From positions 248,001 through 312,000 of the forward strand of contig JAQWGK010000050.1 in the NCBI GenBank assembly GCA_029238255.1: a DNA stretch of 64,000 nucleotides, given 5' to 3'. Source of the stretch: Porticoccaceae bacterium (GTDB taxonomy: Bacteria > Pseudomonadota > Gammaproteobacteria > Pseudomonadales > Porticoccaceae). Shown in pieces: positions 56,789 through 64,000 of the stretch. Made by a program: the position numbers and the translations under genes. Within the stretch, counting starts at the first letter, position 1, and each line of letters begins with the position of its first letter. The notes below the pieces were generated by a model. That model was not told the DNA's origin and did no database searches. It saw only the letters and a program-made list of their open reading frames with translations.

Positions 56789-57859
56789 TTAACCCACTAC
56801 CACCATATCCCGGCCCATATGCTTGGCCTGATAGAGTCCGTTTTCCGCGGTGGAGATTAAGTCATCGATGCCCGTGCATTTATCAATTGATGCAACACCG
56901 ACGCTTAGGGATATTCGCAGTTTGTCTCCCTGGGCTTCCATGGTTAATTTACCTGCCTGAGAGCGCAGTCGTTCGGCAATATTAACGGCTGCTTCGGCAT
57001 TGGCTGTGGGCAGCAGAATCATAAATTCATTGCCGCCCCAGCGCGCGACCACATCTTCTCCCCGCAGTGGCTCACCGAGCAGTATGCCAATGGCATGCAG
57101 TACGTCGTCGCCAACATCATGGCCGTAGCGATCATTGATAAATTTAAAGTTATCGAGATCGGCGAGCAGCACTGAAAAGGGTTGGTTGATCAGTCGGTAC
57201 TGTTGATATTTTTTCTCTAGCCGCCGCTCCATATCATGCCGGTTGGGCAGTTGGGTAAGCTGATCCTGATGGGCGATTTGATCGACTCTAAGAGAGAGGT
57301 CTTTGTATTTGTTCAGGCTGCGAGAATGAGAGATATCCATGGCGACGGCAAATAGGGATAAAACTATATAGGCGGACAAGAAGCGCACTATATTGACATC
57401 GCTGTAGCTCGGCAGGGGAATTATGTCCGGGGTTGCATAAAGCAGCCAGACGGCGACAGCAAAGATGCTGCTGAGGATTAAAATACTGTAGCGGTAGCCA
57501 AAGGTTCCTACCAAAACCGGAATAATGGTCAGGCACCACATCAGGGCTGAGCTGTCCTGACTCGTCGGCAAGGTGTTGGGTGATAATGGGTTGTTTGAAT
57601 TTGCCGTCAGCAGATAAAAGAAGATGCCGATTAGCAACAATGCCAGCAGTGCTCGCGCTAGATGCGGGCGATCAAAAATACTGTGGATACCAAGGCCTAC
57701 CAGAAGTAATCCGGCCACTGCCAGATAAAAGGTGGCTGTGGACATATCGCCCTGTTGGTAGGAGTAAAAAGCGAAGAGTACTGCGATAATTTCTTGAGCA
57801 ACCAGCGAGAAGGAGAGAAATCCGCTGGGTATTGAGTCTTTGCTATCCGTTTCGGTCAT
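56789..57859 (-). CDS. Membrane-bound GGDEF-family protein with GGNEF site
   Basis: The 356-residue protein has six hydrophobic segments (about residues 15-175), a short linker (HQDQLTQLPNRHDMERRL), and a GGDEF domain (about 195-356). The signature reads RWGGNEF at 273-279, with Asn277 where a metal-binding Asp or Glu is expected. The product-inhibition site RGED (266-269) is intact. It may be a weak cyclase, or a c-di-GMP receptor through the I-site; which cannot be told from sequence. The start at 57859 has GGTGGGA 7 bp upstream. It sits downstream of typA on the same strand, 99 bp from its stop. Confidence 0.88.
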   Translation of the reverse strand: MTETDSKDSIPSGFLSFSLVAQEIIAVLFAFYSYQQGDMSTATFYLAVAGLLLVGLGIHSIFDRPHLARALLALLLIGIFFYLLTANSNNPLSPNTLPTSQDSSALMWCLTIIPVLVGTFGYRYSILILSSIFAVAVWLLYATPDIIPLPSYSDVNIVRFLSAYIVLSLFAVAMDISHSRSLNKYKDLSLRVDQIAHQDQLTQLPNRHDMERRLEKKYQQYRLINQPFSVLLADLDNFKFINDRYGHDVGDDVLHAIGILLGEPLRGEDVVARWGGNEFMILLPTANAEAAVNIAERLRSQAGKLTMEAQGDKLRISLSVGVASIDKCTGIDDLISTAENGLYQAKHMGRDMVVVG

Positions 57860-57901
57860 AAGCATCCCACCATCCATTGGTAGTAAATGTAGCATAGAAT
57901 T

Positions 57902-57924
57902 TGGCGGGCCGTGACAGCCCGCCA
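57902..57924. terminator. Hairpin after typA
   Basis: An 8-bp perfect GC-rich stem (TGGCGGGC / GCCCGCCA) with a 7-base loop lies 35 bp beyond the typA stop. A second stem (AGAGCGC / GCGCTCT, 57936-57959) overlaps the stop codon. Neither has a T-run on the leftward side, so termination would be weak or Rho-assisted. Confidence 0.4.
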
Positions 57925-57958
57925 GAGTATCTATCAGAGCGCTCTTTGTTAGGCGCTC

Positions 57959-59770
57959 TTATTTAGGTGCGCGCTTACGCTCGTTCTCTGTCAGCAGCTT
58001 CTTACGCAGACGGATGCTTTCCGGAGTTACTTCTACCAGTTCATCATCTTCGATAAATTCCAGTGCCTGCTCAAGAGTGTGCTTGATCGGTGGTACCAGC
58101 GTCAGTGCTTCATCAGTTCCCGATGCACGTACGTTAGTTAGCTGCTTACCCTTGATTGGGTTAACAACCAGATCGTTGGCGCGGGAGTGAATGCCCACAA
58201 CCTGACCTTCGTAAACATCGATAGCGTGTCCGAGGAATAGACGACCACGAGCCTGAATATTAAATAGCGCGTAGGCGGCTGTCTTGCCTTTAACCATGCT
58301 GATCAGGGCGCCGTTTTGACGCTTGTGGCTCTCGCCTTCTTTAACTGGACCGTACTTGTCAAAGATGCTGGTCATAATGCCCGAGCCTGAAGTCAGAGTC
58401 AGGAAGGTGCCGCGGAAACCAATCAAACCACGAGATGGCATGCTGAATTCGAGACGTACACGTCCTTTTCCATCTGGCTCCATATTGGTCAGCTCTGCTT
58501 TACGCATACCGAGCTCTTCCATTACCGATCCCTGATGCTGTTCTTCAACATCGATAACAACCTGCTCGTAGGGTTCGAGAACCTTGCCGTCGACTACTTT
58601 CTGAACCACTTCAGGACGTGATACGCCCATTTCGAAGCCTTCACGACGCATGGTTTCGATCAGTACGGAAAGGTGTAATTCACCGCGACCAGAGACAATA
58701 AATTTGTCCGGGGTGTCGCCCTGGGCAACGCGCAGAGCTACGTTGTGGATCAGTTCCTGATCGAGACGGTCTTTAATATTTCTAGTGGTTACGTACTTGC
58801 CTTCCAGACCTGCGAAAGGTGAGTCGTTAACAATAAAGGTCATGCTGACGGTTGGCTCATCAACACTCAGGGCGGGCAGTGCTTCGATATGCTCCGGATC
58901 ACAGAGAGTGTCTGAGATGCTTAGACCATCAATGCCGTTAATGCAGACGATATCGCCGGCACCGGCCAGTTGAGTTTCGATCTGGTCGAGACCCAGATAA
59001 CCTTTTACATTTAATACCTTGCCTTTGCGCTCTTTGCCGTCGGAAGACTTAACAATCACCTGCTGATTTGGCTTGAGCTTACCGCGGGTAATGCGGCCTA
59101 CACCAATAACACCAACGTAGCTGTCATAGGCCAGTGCCGAAACCTGCATCTGGAAAGGGCCGTCGAGATCAACCTTGGGTGCAGGAACATCGCGAACGAT
59201 CATTTCGTACAGCGGAGTCATATCTTCAGCCATATCGTCAGCTTCCAAACCGGCGATGCCGTTCAGTGCTGAAGCGTAAATAACCGGGAAGTCGAGCTGT
59301 TCGTCTGTGGCACCAAGGTTATCAAACAGATCAAATACCTGATCCAGAACCCAGTCCGGACGAGCGCCGGGGCGGTCAACCTTGTTGATAACAACAATCG
59401 GACGCAGTCCCTGCTCAAAGGCTTTTGAGGTTACGAAGCGTGTCTGTGGCATTGGGCCGTCAACCGCGTCGACCAGTAGAAGTACTGAGTCAACCATCGA
59501 CAGTACGCGCTCTACTTCACCACCGAAGTCGGCGTGACCAGGGGTGTCTACGATATTGATGCGGTAGTCATTCCAGTTTATGGCAGTGTTCTTTGCCAGA
59601 ATGGTAATGCCGCGCTCTTTCTCCTGATCGTTGGAGTCCATCAGTCGCTCGGAGCCGACGTCTTTACGATCGAGGGTTCCTGATTGGCTCAGAAGTTTAT
59701 CAACCAGAGTCGTTTTACCGTGGTCAACGTGGGCGATGATTGCAATGTTACGCAAGTTTTCAATGGACAT
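57959..59770 (-). CDS. typA: Ribosome-associated GTPase TypA/BipA
   Basis: TypA is a translational GTPase of the EF-G group that helps ribosome assembly and stress or cold adaptation. The 603-residue protein begins [20 protein letters not shown] with the P-loop. It then shows [20 protein letters not shown] (switch I), [16 protein letters not shown] and [15 protein letters not shown], followed by the TypA-specific C-terminal domain. The start is set at 59770; an ORF ATG seven codons earlier adds a non-conserved tail. It lies between two c-di-GMP genes. Confidence 0.97.
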   Translation of the reverse strand: MSIENLRNIAIIAHVDHGKTTLVDKLLSQSGTLDRKDVGSERLMDSNDQEKERGITILAKNTAINWNDYRINIVDTPGHADFGGEVERVLSMVDSVLLLVDAVDGPMPQTRFVTSKAFEQGLRPIVVINKVDRPGARPDWVLDQVFDLFDNLGATDEQLDFPVIYASALNGIAGLEADDMAEDMTPLYEMIVRDVPAPKVDLDGPFQMQVSALAYDSYVGVIGVGRITRGKLKPNQQVIVKSSDGKERKGKVLNVKGYLGLDQIETQLAGAGDIVCINGIDGLSISDTLCDPEHIEALPALSVDEPTVSMTFIVNDSPFAGLEGKYVTTRNIKDRLDQELIHNVALRVAQGDTPDKFIVSGRGELHLSVLIETMRREGFEMGVSRPEVVQKVVDGKVLEPYEQVVIDVEEQHQGSVMEELGMRKAELTNMEPDGKGRVRLEFSMPSRGLIGFRGTFLTLTSGSGIMTSIFDKYGPVKEGESHKRQNGALISMVKGKTAAYALFNIQARGRLFLGHAIDVYEGQVVGIHSRANDLVVNPIKGKQLTNVRASGTDEALTLVPPIKHTLEQALEFIEDDELVEVTPESIRLRKKLLTENERKRAPK

Positions 59771-59840
59771 GAGAGATACCAGTAGGCGCAAAAGGTCGCG
59801 ATTATAGTGGAATTCTCAGAAACTGCTACGTCTGTTTTTA

Positions 59841-62213
59841 TTAAGCGGTAGTTTCTTCTTTGTGGCTGACGTTGCGTTCGATCAACATTCGCGTAATTGA
59901 GGTGGCTGGCGAGGGCGGTGCAATCAGATTTCCCTGCAGCAATTGGCAGCCGGTATCGAGCAAAAGGTGATGTATTTCGGGCTCTTCAACGCAGGGGGCA
60001 ATGCATTTTAAGTCGACCGACTTGGTTAACTCGACCAATCCTTTAACCAGATTCCAGGAGCTTTCCATGTACGTGGATTCAGACATTAATTTATGTGAAA
60101 TTCTTATGGTATCGATCTCGAAATCGCGCAATTTTTGTATCGGCAGGCTCTGGTAGCCAACATTATCGACAATAAACCCGGTTCCCATCTCTTTTAGCTT
60201 GCTCAATTGCAGGCCCAGAGGCTTGTGTATTTTTGGCAGGGTTTCTGTATGAAGGCCAAAAATCAGGGTTTGCGGATTAATCTTAAATTTGCCCATCAGC
60301 TGCTCGAGATTGTCGATAAACGAGGCGTGCTCAAGCTCCCGAAGGCTGAGGGTAAAGTAGATTTTCTGCGTCTCGCGCCACAGATCCTGATTTCTCCACA
60401 GCTCAATCTGGCGGAATATCTGTTCCAGCAAGGACAGGGAGATATCGACAATCATGGATCCGGATTCGAGAATCTGAATAATTTCACTGGCAGCGATCAG
60501 TTCGTTATCCGGATTCCTCCAGCGCAGGAATATCTGCAAGCCGCTGATCAGATTGGTCTCTGTATCCAGAATGGGCTGATAGAAAGGCATAAATGATTCG
60601 GTGTTGGCCTTATCACGCAGCTGCTCCAACAGCAGTGTCTGCGCCTGCAGTTCCGAAGGTGGCTTTTGGTTGTGGAAATAGAAGTTCGATTTCCCTTCCC
60701 GCTTGATGGTGTAAAGGGCCTTGTCGGCCTGCTGTAATATGGCATCGCCGTCGGAGCTGCCATCATTAAACAACACAATGCCGATGCTACAGCTGATGCG
60801 AAACTTTTCATCCTTGATCACAAAGGGTTCGCGGGCGGCATCAATAATCTTTTCTGCAACCTGAGCAATCAATAGCCTTGATGACTCTTCCTCGCGACCG
60901 AGATTTTCCAATAGCACCACAAACTCATCCCCACCCAGTCGCGCAACGGCCTCTTCGGTGCGAATCACTTTGCGCAGCCGCTGAGCAAATAGCGTCAACG
61001 CCAAATCCCCGTAATGGTGGCCGCGGGTGTCGTTAATTTCTTTAAAGTGATCGAGATCTATAAAAAGTAGCGAGCAGTAATTCTGGTTGCGCTGAGCGAG
61101 AGCGATAACTCGGGTTAGCTCTTCCATTAAACGGTGACGGTTTGGCAGGCCGGTCAGCGGGTCAAAGTAGGCCTGCTGTTTGATGCGAGTTTCCAGTTTG
61201 ACTCTATCGGTGACATCCTCGACAAAGGAGGCAGCGCCGACCACGTTCATGGCATCGTCAAAAAGAGGAGTGTCGTTCCACTCACAAATAATCACCGTGC
61301 CATCGCTGGTGATATTTTCAGCGGTGCCGGAGAAATCTTTGCCAAATAGAAATAGGTCGTTTTCGACCTGCTGTTGTAGAAATGTTTTTTTCTGCTCAAA
61401 TAAGAAGTCCGTGGTGCGGCCGAGAGCTTCCTGTTTTGAATAACCAAAAATGGTGGTCGCGGCCGGATTCCAGCTGATAATTTCCCGCTGCTGGTTCCAT
61501 TCAATAAACCCCAGCGGCGTCTGTTCGATAAGGCTGGCGATCTTTTGACTGGTGGTGATAATTTGCTGAGAGCGCTGATTGGCTTTTAGCATGCTGCCAG
61601 TGGCTTCAATCAGTCCGTCCCGATAATTGACCACGGCTCTGTTTATCAGTGCGTAGAGCAAAACCCCTAAGGCCAGAAATCCCGGGTGAATCTGTGGGTA
61701 GTGGAGATAGAGGCTGGCGGTGAGCGGAATTAGAATAGCGCTGAGAAAAAGATGGCGAATAACTGTTGAGTGAGCGTAATTCAGCGGCCAGCTGATACAG
61801 AGTGTAGCGATCAGGATAAGGGTTAGCGCAGAGGTTTCGAGCTGTTGGGGATTAATAAATAACGCCGCGGCAAGGCCCCAGAGGATCGCAAACAGGGCGG
61901 ATGAGGTGTAAATAACTATGCGAGTCTGGCGGTTTGACAGGCTCCCTAAGCGACTGGCATTGACTGTCCACAGCCAGATAACCAGTGCTGTTAGGGAGAT
62001 GCCGCCGAGCCATAACCATTGAAAAACCGCTGGCGGCTGAGTTCTGGCGAGAAGAAACAGAATGACGGCGCTTGTCACAGAAACGGCAAGTCCGAACTTT
62101 AGGTTTTCCAGTGCGTGCTTTTCTAACTCAATCTGTATCTGTTTTTTGAGAGAGCGGGGATTGGACTGCTCTGCTTCCCTGGGTTCCCCGAGCAAGTTTT
62201 CAGTGCTCATCAT
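59841..62213 (-). CDS. PAS-GGDEF-degenerate EAL membrane protein
   Basis: This protein of about 790 residues has eight or so hydrophobic segments (about 40-195), a PAS domain (about 225-340; TPLGFIEWNQQREIISWNPAA), a GGDEF domain (about 350-515) and an EAL domain (about 530-790). Numbers are counted from the upstream ATG at 62222. The cyclase motif LGGDEF (429-434) is intact, but the I-site reads RTEE instead of RxxD. The EAL domain has lost its catalytic residues: QIF replaces EAL, and DNVG replaces DDFG. It is therefore probably a diguanylate cyclase with a regulatory EAL. The start is set at 62213, 8 bp after an AGGA site. A CRP-type site lies upstream. Confidence 0.9.
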   Translation of the reverse strand: MMSTENLLGEPREAEQSNPRSLKKQIQIELEKHALENLKFGLAVSVTSAVILFLLARTQPPAVFQWLWLGGISLTALVIWLWTVNASRLGSLSNRQTRIVIYTSSALFAILWGLAAALFINPQQLETSALTLILIATLCISWPLNYAHSTVIRHLFLSAILIPLTASLYLHYPQIHPGFLALGVLLYALINRAVVNYRDGLIEATGSMLKANQRSQQIITTSQKIASLIEQTPLGFIEWNQQREIISWNPAATTIFGYSKQEALGRTTDFLFEQKKTFLQQQVENDLFLFGKDFSGTAENITSDGTVIICEWNDTPLFDDAMNVVGAASFVEDVTDRVKLETRIKQQAYFDPLTGLPNRHRLMEELTRVIALAQRNQNYCSLLFIDLDHFKEINDTRGHHYGDLALTLFAQRLRKVIRTEEAVARLGGDEFVVLLENLGREEESSRLLIAQVAEKIIDAAREPFVIKDEKFRISCSIGIVLFNDGSSDGDAILQQADKALYTIKREGKSNFYFHNQKPPSELQAQTLLLEQLRDKANTESFMPFYQPILDTETNLISGLQIFLRWRNPDNELIAASEIIQILESGSMIVDISLSLLEQIFRQIELWRNQDLWRETQKIYFTLSLRELEHASFIDNLEQLMGKFKINPQTLIFGLHTETLPKIHKPLGLQLSKLKEMGTGFIVDNVGYQSLPIQKLRDFEIDTIRISHKLMSESTYMESSWNLVKGLVELTKSVDLKCIAPCVEEPEIHHLLLDTGCQLLQGNLIAPPSPATSITRMLIERNVSHKEETTA

Positions 62214-62312
62214 CGGCTGCATCCTGCGGCTGATTTTATTTTTTAATAATTGAAGATAAGTGCTAAATATAGTCCCTTATCGGTGAAAATGGGTACTAAT
62301 CAACGAAAATAA

Positions 62313-62328
62313 TGTGAAATAGATCACA
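62313..62328. promoter_or_regulatory. CRP-type binding site
   Basis: TGTGA-AATAGA-TCACA is a perfect match to the CRP core consensus TGTGA-N6-TCACA. Its centre is 107 bp upstream of the chosen start of the PAS-GGDEF-EAL gene and 41 bp past the stop of the rhodanese gene on the same strand. It probably controls the former. cpdA at 27052-27837 indicates that the cell metabolises cAMP. Vfr-type CRP orthologues recognise the same half-sites. Confidence 0.7.
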
Positions 62329-62368
62329 GTTCGTCTCAACTTTGGCGATTTACTGAGGATAGAGGAAG

Positions 62369-62650
62369 CTAGCTGTTTTTTGCTGCGGGGGTAAAAACGC
62401 CAACTTTATGAAAGCCCTGCTTGCTGAGAGTGTCGGCGTGCAGGCGGCTCATAATTCCCTTGTCGCAGTAGAGTAGGTAGGACTGCTGCTTGTCCAGCTC
62501 CCCGGAGCATTTGGCGAGATTGAAAAAAGGCAGTGGGATTATCTGATTATTCGGGCAGACAAGGGGTCTCTGCTCTGCCTCATCCGGATGGCGCACATCA
62601 ATAATAATATCGTCCGGTTTGGGGGTGATTATATTTTCAATTGTCTGCAT
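62369..62650 (-). CDS. Stand-alone ThiI-type rhodanese domain protein
   Basis: The 93-residue protein resembles the C-terminal rhodanese domain of ThiI. It shows IIIDVRHPDEAEQRPL followed by IPLPFFNLA, and a catalytic loop LLYCDKGIMSRLHADTL with the persulfide Cys (residue 62). Rhodaneses carry sulfur as a cysteine persulfide; in ThiI this sulfur goes to tRNA 4-thiouridine or the thiazole of thiamine. The frame is open to 62752. The ATG at 62650 is chosen because a TATAAT element (62751-62756) would start the transcript after the far ATG, and a GGAA site precedes 62650. It is divergent from glnA. Confidence 0.75.
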   Translation of the reverse strand: MQTIENIITPKPDDIIIDVRHPDEAEQRPLVCPNNQIIPLPFFNLAKCSGELDKQQSYLLYCDKGIMSRLHADTLSKQGFHKVGVFTPAAKNS

Positions 62651-62750
62651 CAGAGGCGTTCCATTGGCAGTAGCTGCGCTAAATAAGGGCTTAGTTGATG
62701 CCTTGAAGAAAAATAGATCAGAAAAAATGACAGATTTTGCATGATTCGGC

Positions 62751-62756
62751 ATTATA
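62751..62756 (-). promoter_or_regulatory. Possible -10 element for the rhodanese gene
   Basis: TATAAT on the minus strand lies about 100 bp upstream of the chosen start. The nearest TTGACC is only 7 bp further upstream, so no correctly spaced -35 is seen. Tentative. Confidence 0.3.
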
Positions 62757-62798
62757 CTAGCCGGGTCAAAGAGCGGCTACCGACAAACTAAAGATAAA

Positions 62799-62815
62799 TG
62801 CACCTTAACGGTGCT
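62799..62815. promoter_or_regulatory. NtrC-binding site 1 of glnA
   Basis: TGCACC-TTAAC-GGTGCT matches the NtrC consensus TGCACC-N5-GGTGCA at 11 of 12 arm positions. Its centre is about 171 bp upstream of the predicted sigma-54 start. The dyad with its following T-run mimics an intrinsic terminator, but the paired site 30 bp away and the sigma-54 promoter make an enhancer the better reading. Confidence 0.85.
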
Positions 62816-62828
62816 TTTTTATTGGTAG

Positions 62829-62845
62829 CGCACCATTAAGGTGCA
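62829..62845. promoter_or_regulatory. NtrC-binding site 2 of glnA
   Basis: CGCACC-ATTAA-GGTGCA matches the NtrC consensus at 11 of 12 arm positions. It is 30 bp centre to centre from site 1, about three helical turns, the arrangement that lets two NtrC dimers bind cooperatively. Its centre is about 141 bp upstream of the predicted start of transcription. Confidence 0.85.
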
Positions 62846-62951
62846 AACGGATATGTGAGTTGGTTTTATTCGTTAGCTGTCATGTTGTGAAATGGCAGGC
62901 TGAGCGCTAGAGGGAGAGTATGTGGGTTGATTGGCGCAAGCACTGACCTAT

Positions 62952-62967
62952 TGGCACGACTATTGCA
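62952..62967 (+). promoter_or_regulatory. Sigma-54 promoter of glnA
   Basis: TGGCACG-ACTA-TTGCA matches the sigma-54 consensus (-24 GG, -12 GC) exactly in the invariant bases, with the required 10-bp spacing between GG and GC. Transcription should begin near 62978, leaving a leader of about 100 nt before glnA. Activation would be from the two upstream NtrC sites by looping. Confidence 0.9.
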
Positions 62968-63078
62968 CTTATATCATTCGAAAAGTCTGCTGAGATTTTT
63001 TGCAGGCAGGCGGCCCTATGATAGAAATCTGCAAGGCTTCTAAAATAACGAACAACGAATTCCCTATTGGAGGAACAT

Positions 63079-64000
63079 ATGTCTGAGAAGACTCTAAATC
63101 TTATTAAAGAAAGCGAAGCTCGCTGGGTTGACCTGCGGTTTACTGATACTAAGGGTAAAGAGCAGCACGTTTCTATGCCTATCGGCGAAGTTAACGATGA
63201 TTTCTTCGTTGACGGAAAAATGTTTGACGGCTCATCTATTGCCGGCTGGAAAGGTATTAACGAATCAGACATGATTTTGATGCCTGACGACAGCACCGCT
63301 ATTATCGATCCGTTTACTGACGAAACAACTGTAATCATCCGTTGTAACATCGTTGAGCCTACTACTATGCAGGGCTACGAGCGCGATCCACGCTCCATCG
63401 CTGGCCGCGCTGAAGACTACCTCAAGTCTACAGGTCTGGGCGATACTGCTTACTTCGGTCCTGAGCCAGAGTTCTTTGTCTTTGATGACATTACCTGGGG
63501 TGCCGACATGAGCGGTGCTTTCTACAAGATCAATTCTGAAGAAGCTGCATGGTCTTCAGGCACTAAATATGAAGACGGCAACATGGGCCACCGCCCTGGT
63601 GTTAAAGGCGGTTACTTCCCTGTACCTCCTGTTGATTCTCTGCATGACCTGCGTGCCGCTATGTGTACTGCTATGGAGCAGATGGGTCTGGACGTAGAAG
63701 TTCATCACCACGAAGTTGGTACTGCTGGTCAGTGTGAAATCGGTATCCGTTTCAACACTCTGGTTAAGAAAGCTGACGAAGTACAGATCCTCAAGTACTG
63801 CGTACACAACGTTGCCCACGCCTATGGCAAGACTGCAACCTTTATGCCTAAGCCAGTCGTTGGCGACAACGGTTCTGGTATGCACTGTCACCAGTCTTTC
63901 TGGAAAGACGGCGAGAACGCATTTGCTGGCGACAGCTATGCCGGTCTGAGTGAAACTGCCCTTTACTACATCGGCGGTATCATCAAGCACGCTAAAGCAC
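63079..64000 (+). CDS. glnA: Glutamine synthetase type I, N-terminal part
   Basis: GlnA joins ammonia and glutamate to glutamine with ATP, the main ammonium-assimilation step at low nitrogen. The 307 visible codons begin [20 protein letters not shown] and contain [45 protein letters not shown] and [18 protein letters not shown]. This matches the GSI-beta class, which is adenylylated by GlnE. The C-terminal third, with the adenylylated Tyr, lies beyond the window. A GGAGG site is 5 bp upstream of the ATG. Expression should follow NtrC and sigma-54. Confidence 0.97.
   Translation, partial: MSEKTLNLIKESEARWVDLRFTDTKGKEQHVSMPIGEVNDDFFVDGKMFDGSSIAGWKGINESDMILMPDDSTAIIDPFTDETTVIIRCNIVEPTTMQGYERDPRSIAGRAEDYLKSTGLGDTAYFGPEPEFFVFDDITWGADMSGAFYKINSEEAAWSSGTKYEDGNMGHRPGVKGGYFPVPPVDSLHDLRAAMCTAMEQMGLDVEVHHHEVGTAGQCEIGIRFNTLVKKADEVQILKYCVHNVAHAYGKTATFMPKPVVGDNGSGMHCHQSFWKDGENAFAGDSYAGLSETALYYIGGIIKHAKA

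Noticed and set aside
62800-62820. The first glnA dyad read as an intrinsic terminator (stem GCACC/GGTGC plus T6)
   Set aside because: It looks like a terminator, but no rightward gene lies upstream to be ended, and it matches the NtrC box with a second box at the correct distance. The enhancer reading is better, though both could apply.
62907-63350. A 147-codon minus-strand frame over the glnA start
   Set aside because: It overlaps the sigma-54 promoter and the first 90 codons of glnA, a highly conserved gene; no motif supports it.
1-64000. CRISPR arrays, rRNA, tRNA or prophage
   Set aside because: No regular spaced repeats, tRNA T-loop motifs in a cloverleaf context, rRNA sequence or phage structural genes were recognised while reading both strands.

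Overview
The window is a dense stretch of a chromosome from a marine-type gammaproteobacterium. The GC content is moderate, intergenic gaps are short, and about 50 genes are supported. Gene order matches pseudomonads and cellvibrionads: ptsP-lgt-thyA-folA, glnE-ilvE, waaA/tolC/nudF/yqiB/cpdA/yqiA/parE/parC, and gpmI-envC-ctpA. A short TonB2/TtpC energy-transducing operon, a pyrophosphate-type phosphofructokinase, and glycan/sulfotransferase genes suggest the Cellvibrionales (SAR92/Porticoccaceae-like). This placement is inferred from gene content only. No rRNA, tRNA, CRISPR array, integrase, insertion sequence or prophage was recognised.

Layout. 1-3.2 kb: the 3' end of ptsP, then lgt, thyA and folA. 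3.3-8.5 kb: a six-gene operon (DUF3450, TtpC-like MotA/TolQ/ExbB, ExbB, ExbD, TonB, TPR protein) ending at a clear bidirectional terminator. 8.5-13 kb: ilvD, argA and argE on the minus strand. 13-18.8 kb: an orphan GspE/PilB-type ATPase, glnE and ilvE. 18.8-23 kb: an accessory surface-glycan block with a GT-A-like transferase, a KpsS-like transferase, a GT25 transferase and two head-to-head sulfotransferases, ending at waaA. 24-33 kb: tolC, nudF, yqiB, cpdA, yqiA, parE and parC. 33-43 kb: mscS, a GlsB-like protein, ctpA, envC, gpmI, an ABC-F ATPase and an RND/MMPL exporter with an unusual acidic insertion. 43-45.7 kb: an AT-rich regulatory patch with a membrane XRE protein, a DUF3784-like protein, a LuxR solo and a small XRE repressor, plus several candidate operator sequences. 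45.8-56.5 kb: PPi-PFK, a subtilisin-like lipoprotein, mpl, dtd, pip, tag and a CotH/lamin-tail lipoprotein. 56.8-62.7 kb: two cyclic-di-GMP proteins flanking typA, and a stand-alone ThiI-type rhodanese. 62.8-64 kb: glnA, truncated by the window edge, behind a textbook NtrC/sigma-54 control region.

How the genes connect. Nitrogen control appears three times: PtsP (EI-Ntr), GlnE (adenylylation of glutamine synthetase) and glnA with two NtrC boxes and a sigma-54 promoter. Cyclic nucleotide signalling appears as CpdA (cAMP breakdown), a perfect CRP-type site upstream of a GGDEF/degenerate-EAL protein, and a second diguanylate-cyclase-like protein with a GGNEF active site. Envelope biogenesis dominates the rest: Lgt, WaaA, the glycan/sulfation block, TolC, EnvC, CtpA, Mpl, MscS and large surface lipoproteins. 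The strongest candidate for something undescribed is the sulfotransferase/glycosyltransferase block between ilvE and waaA. I did not find a clearly new defence or mobile system.
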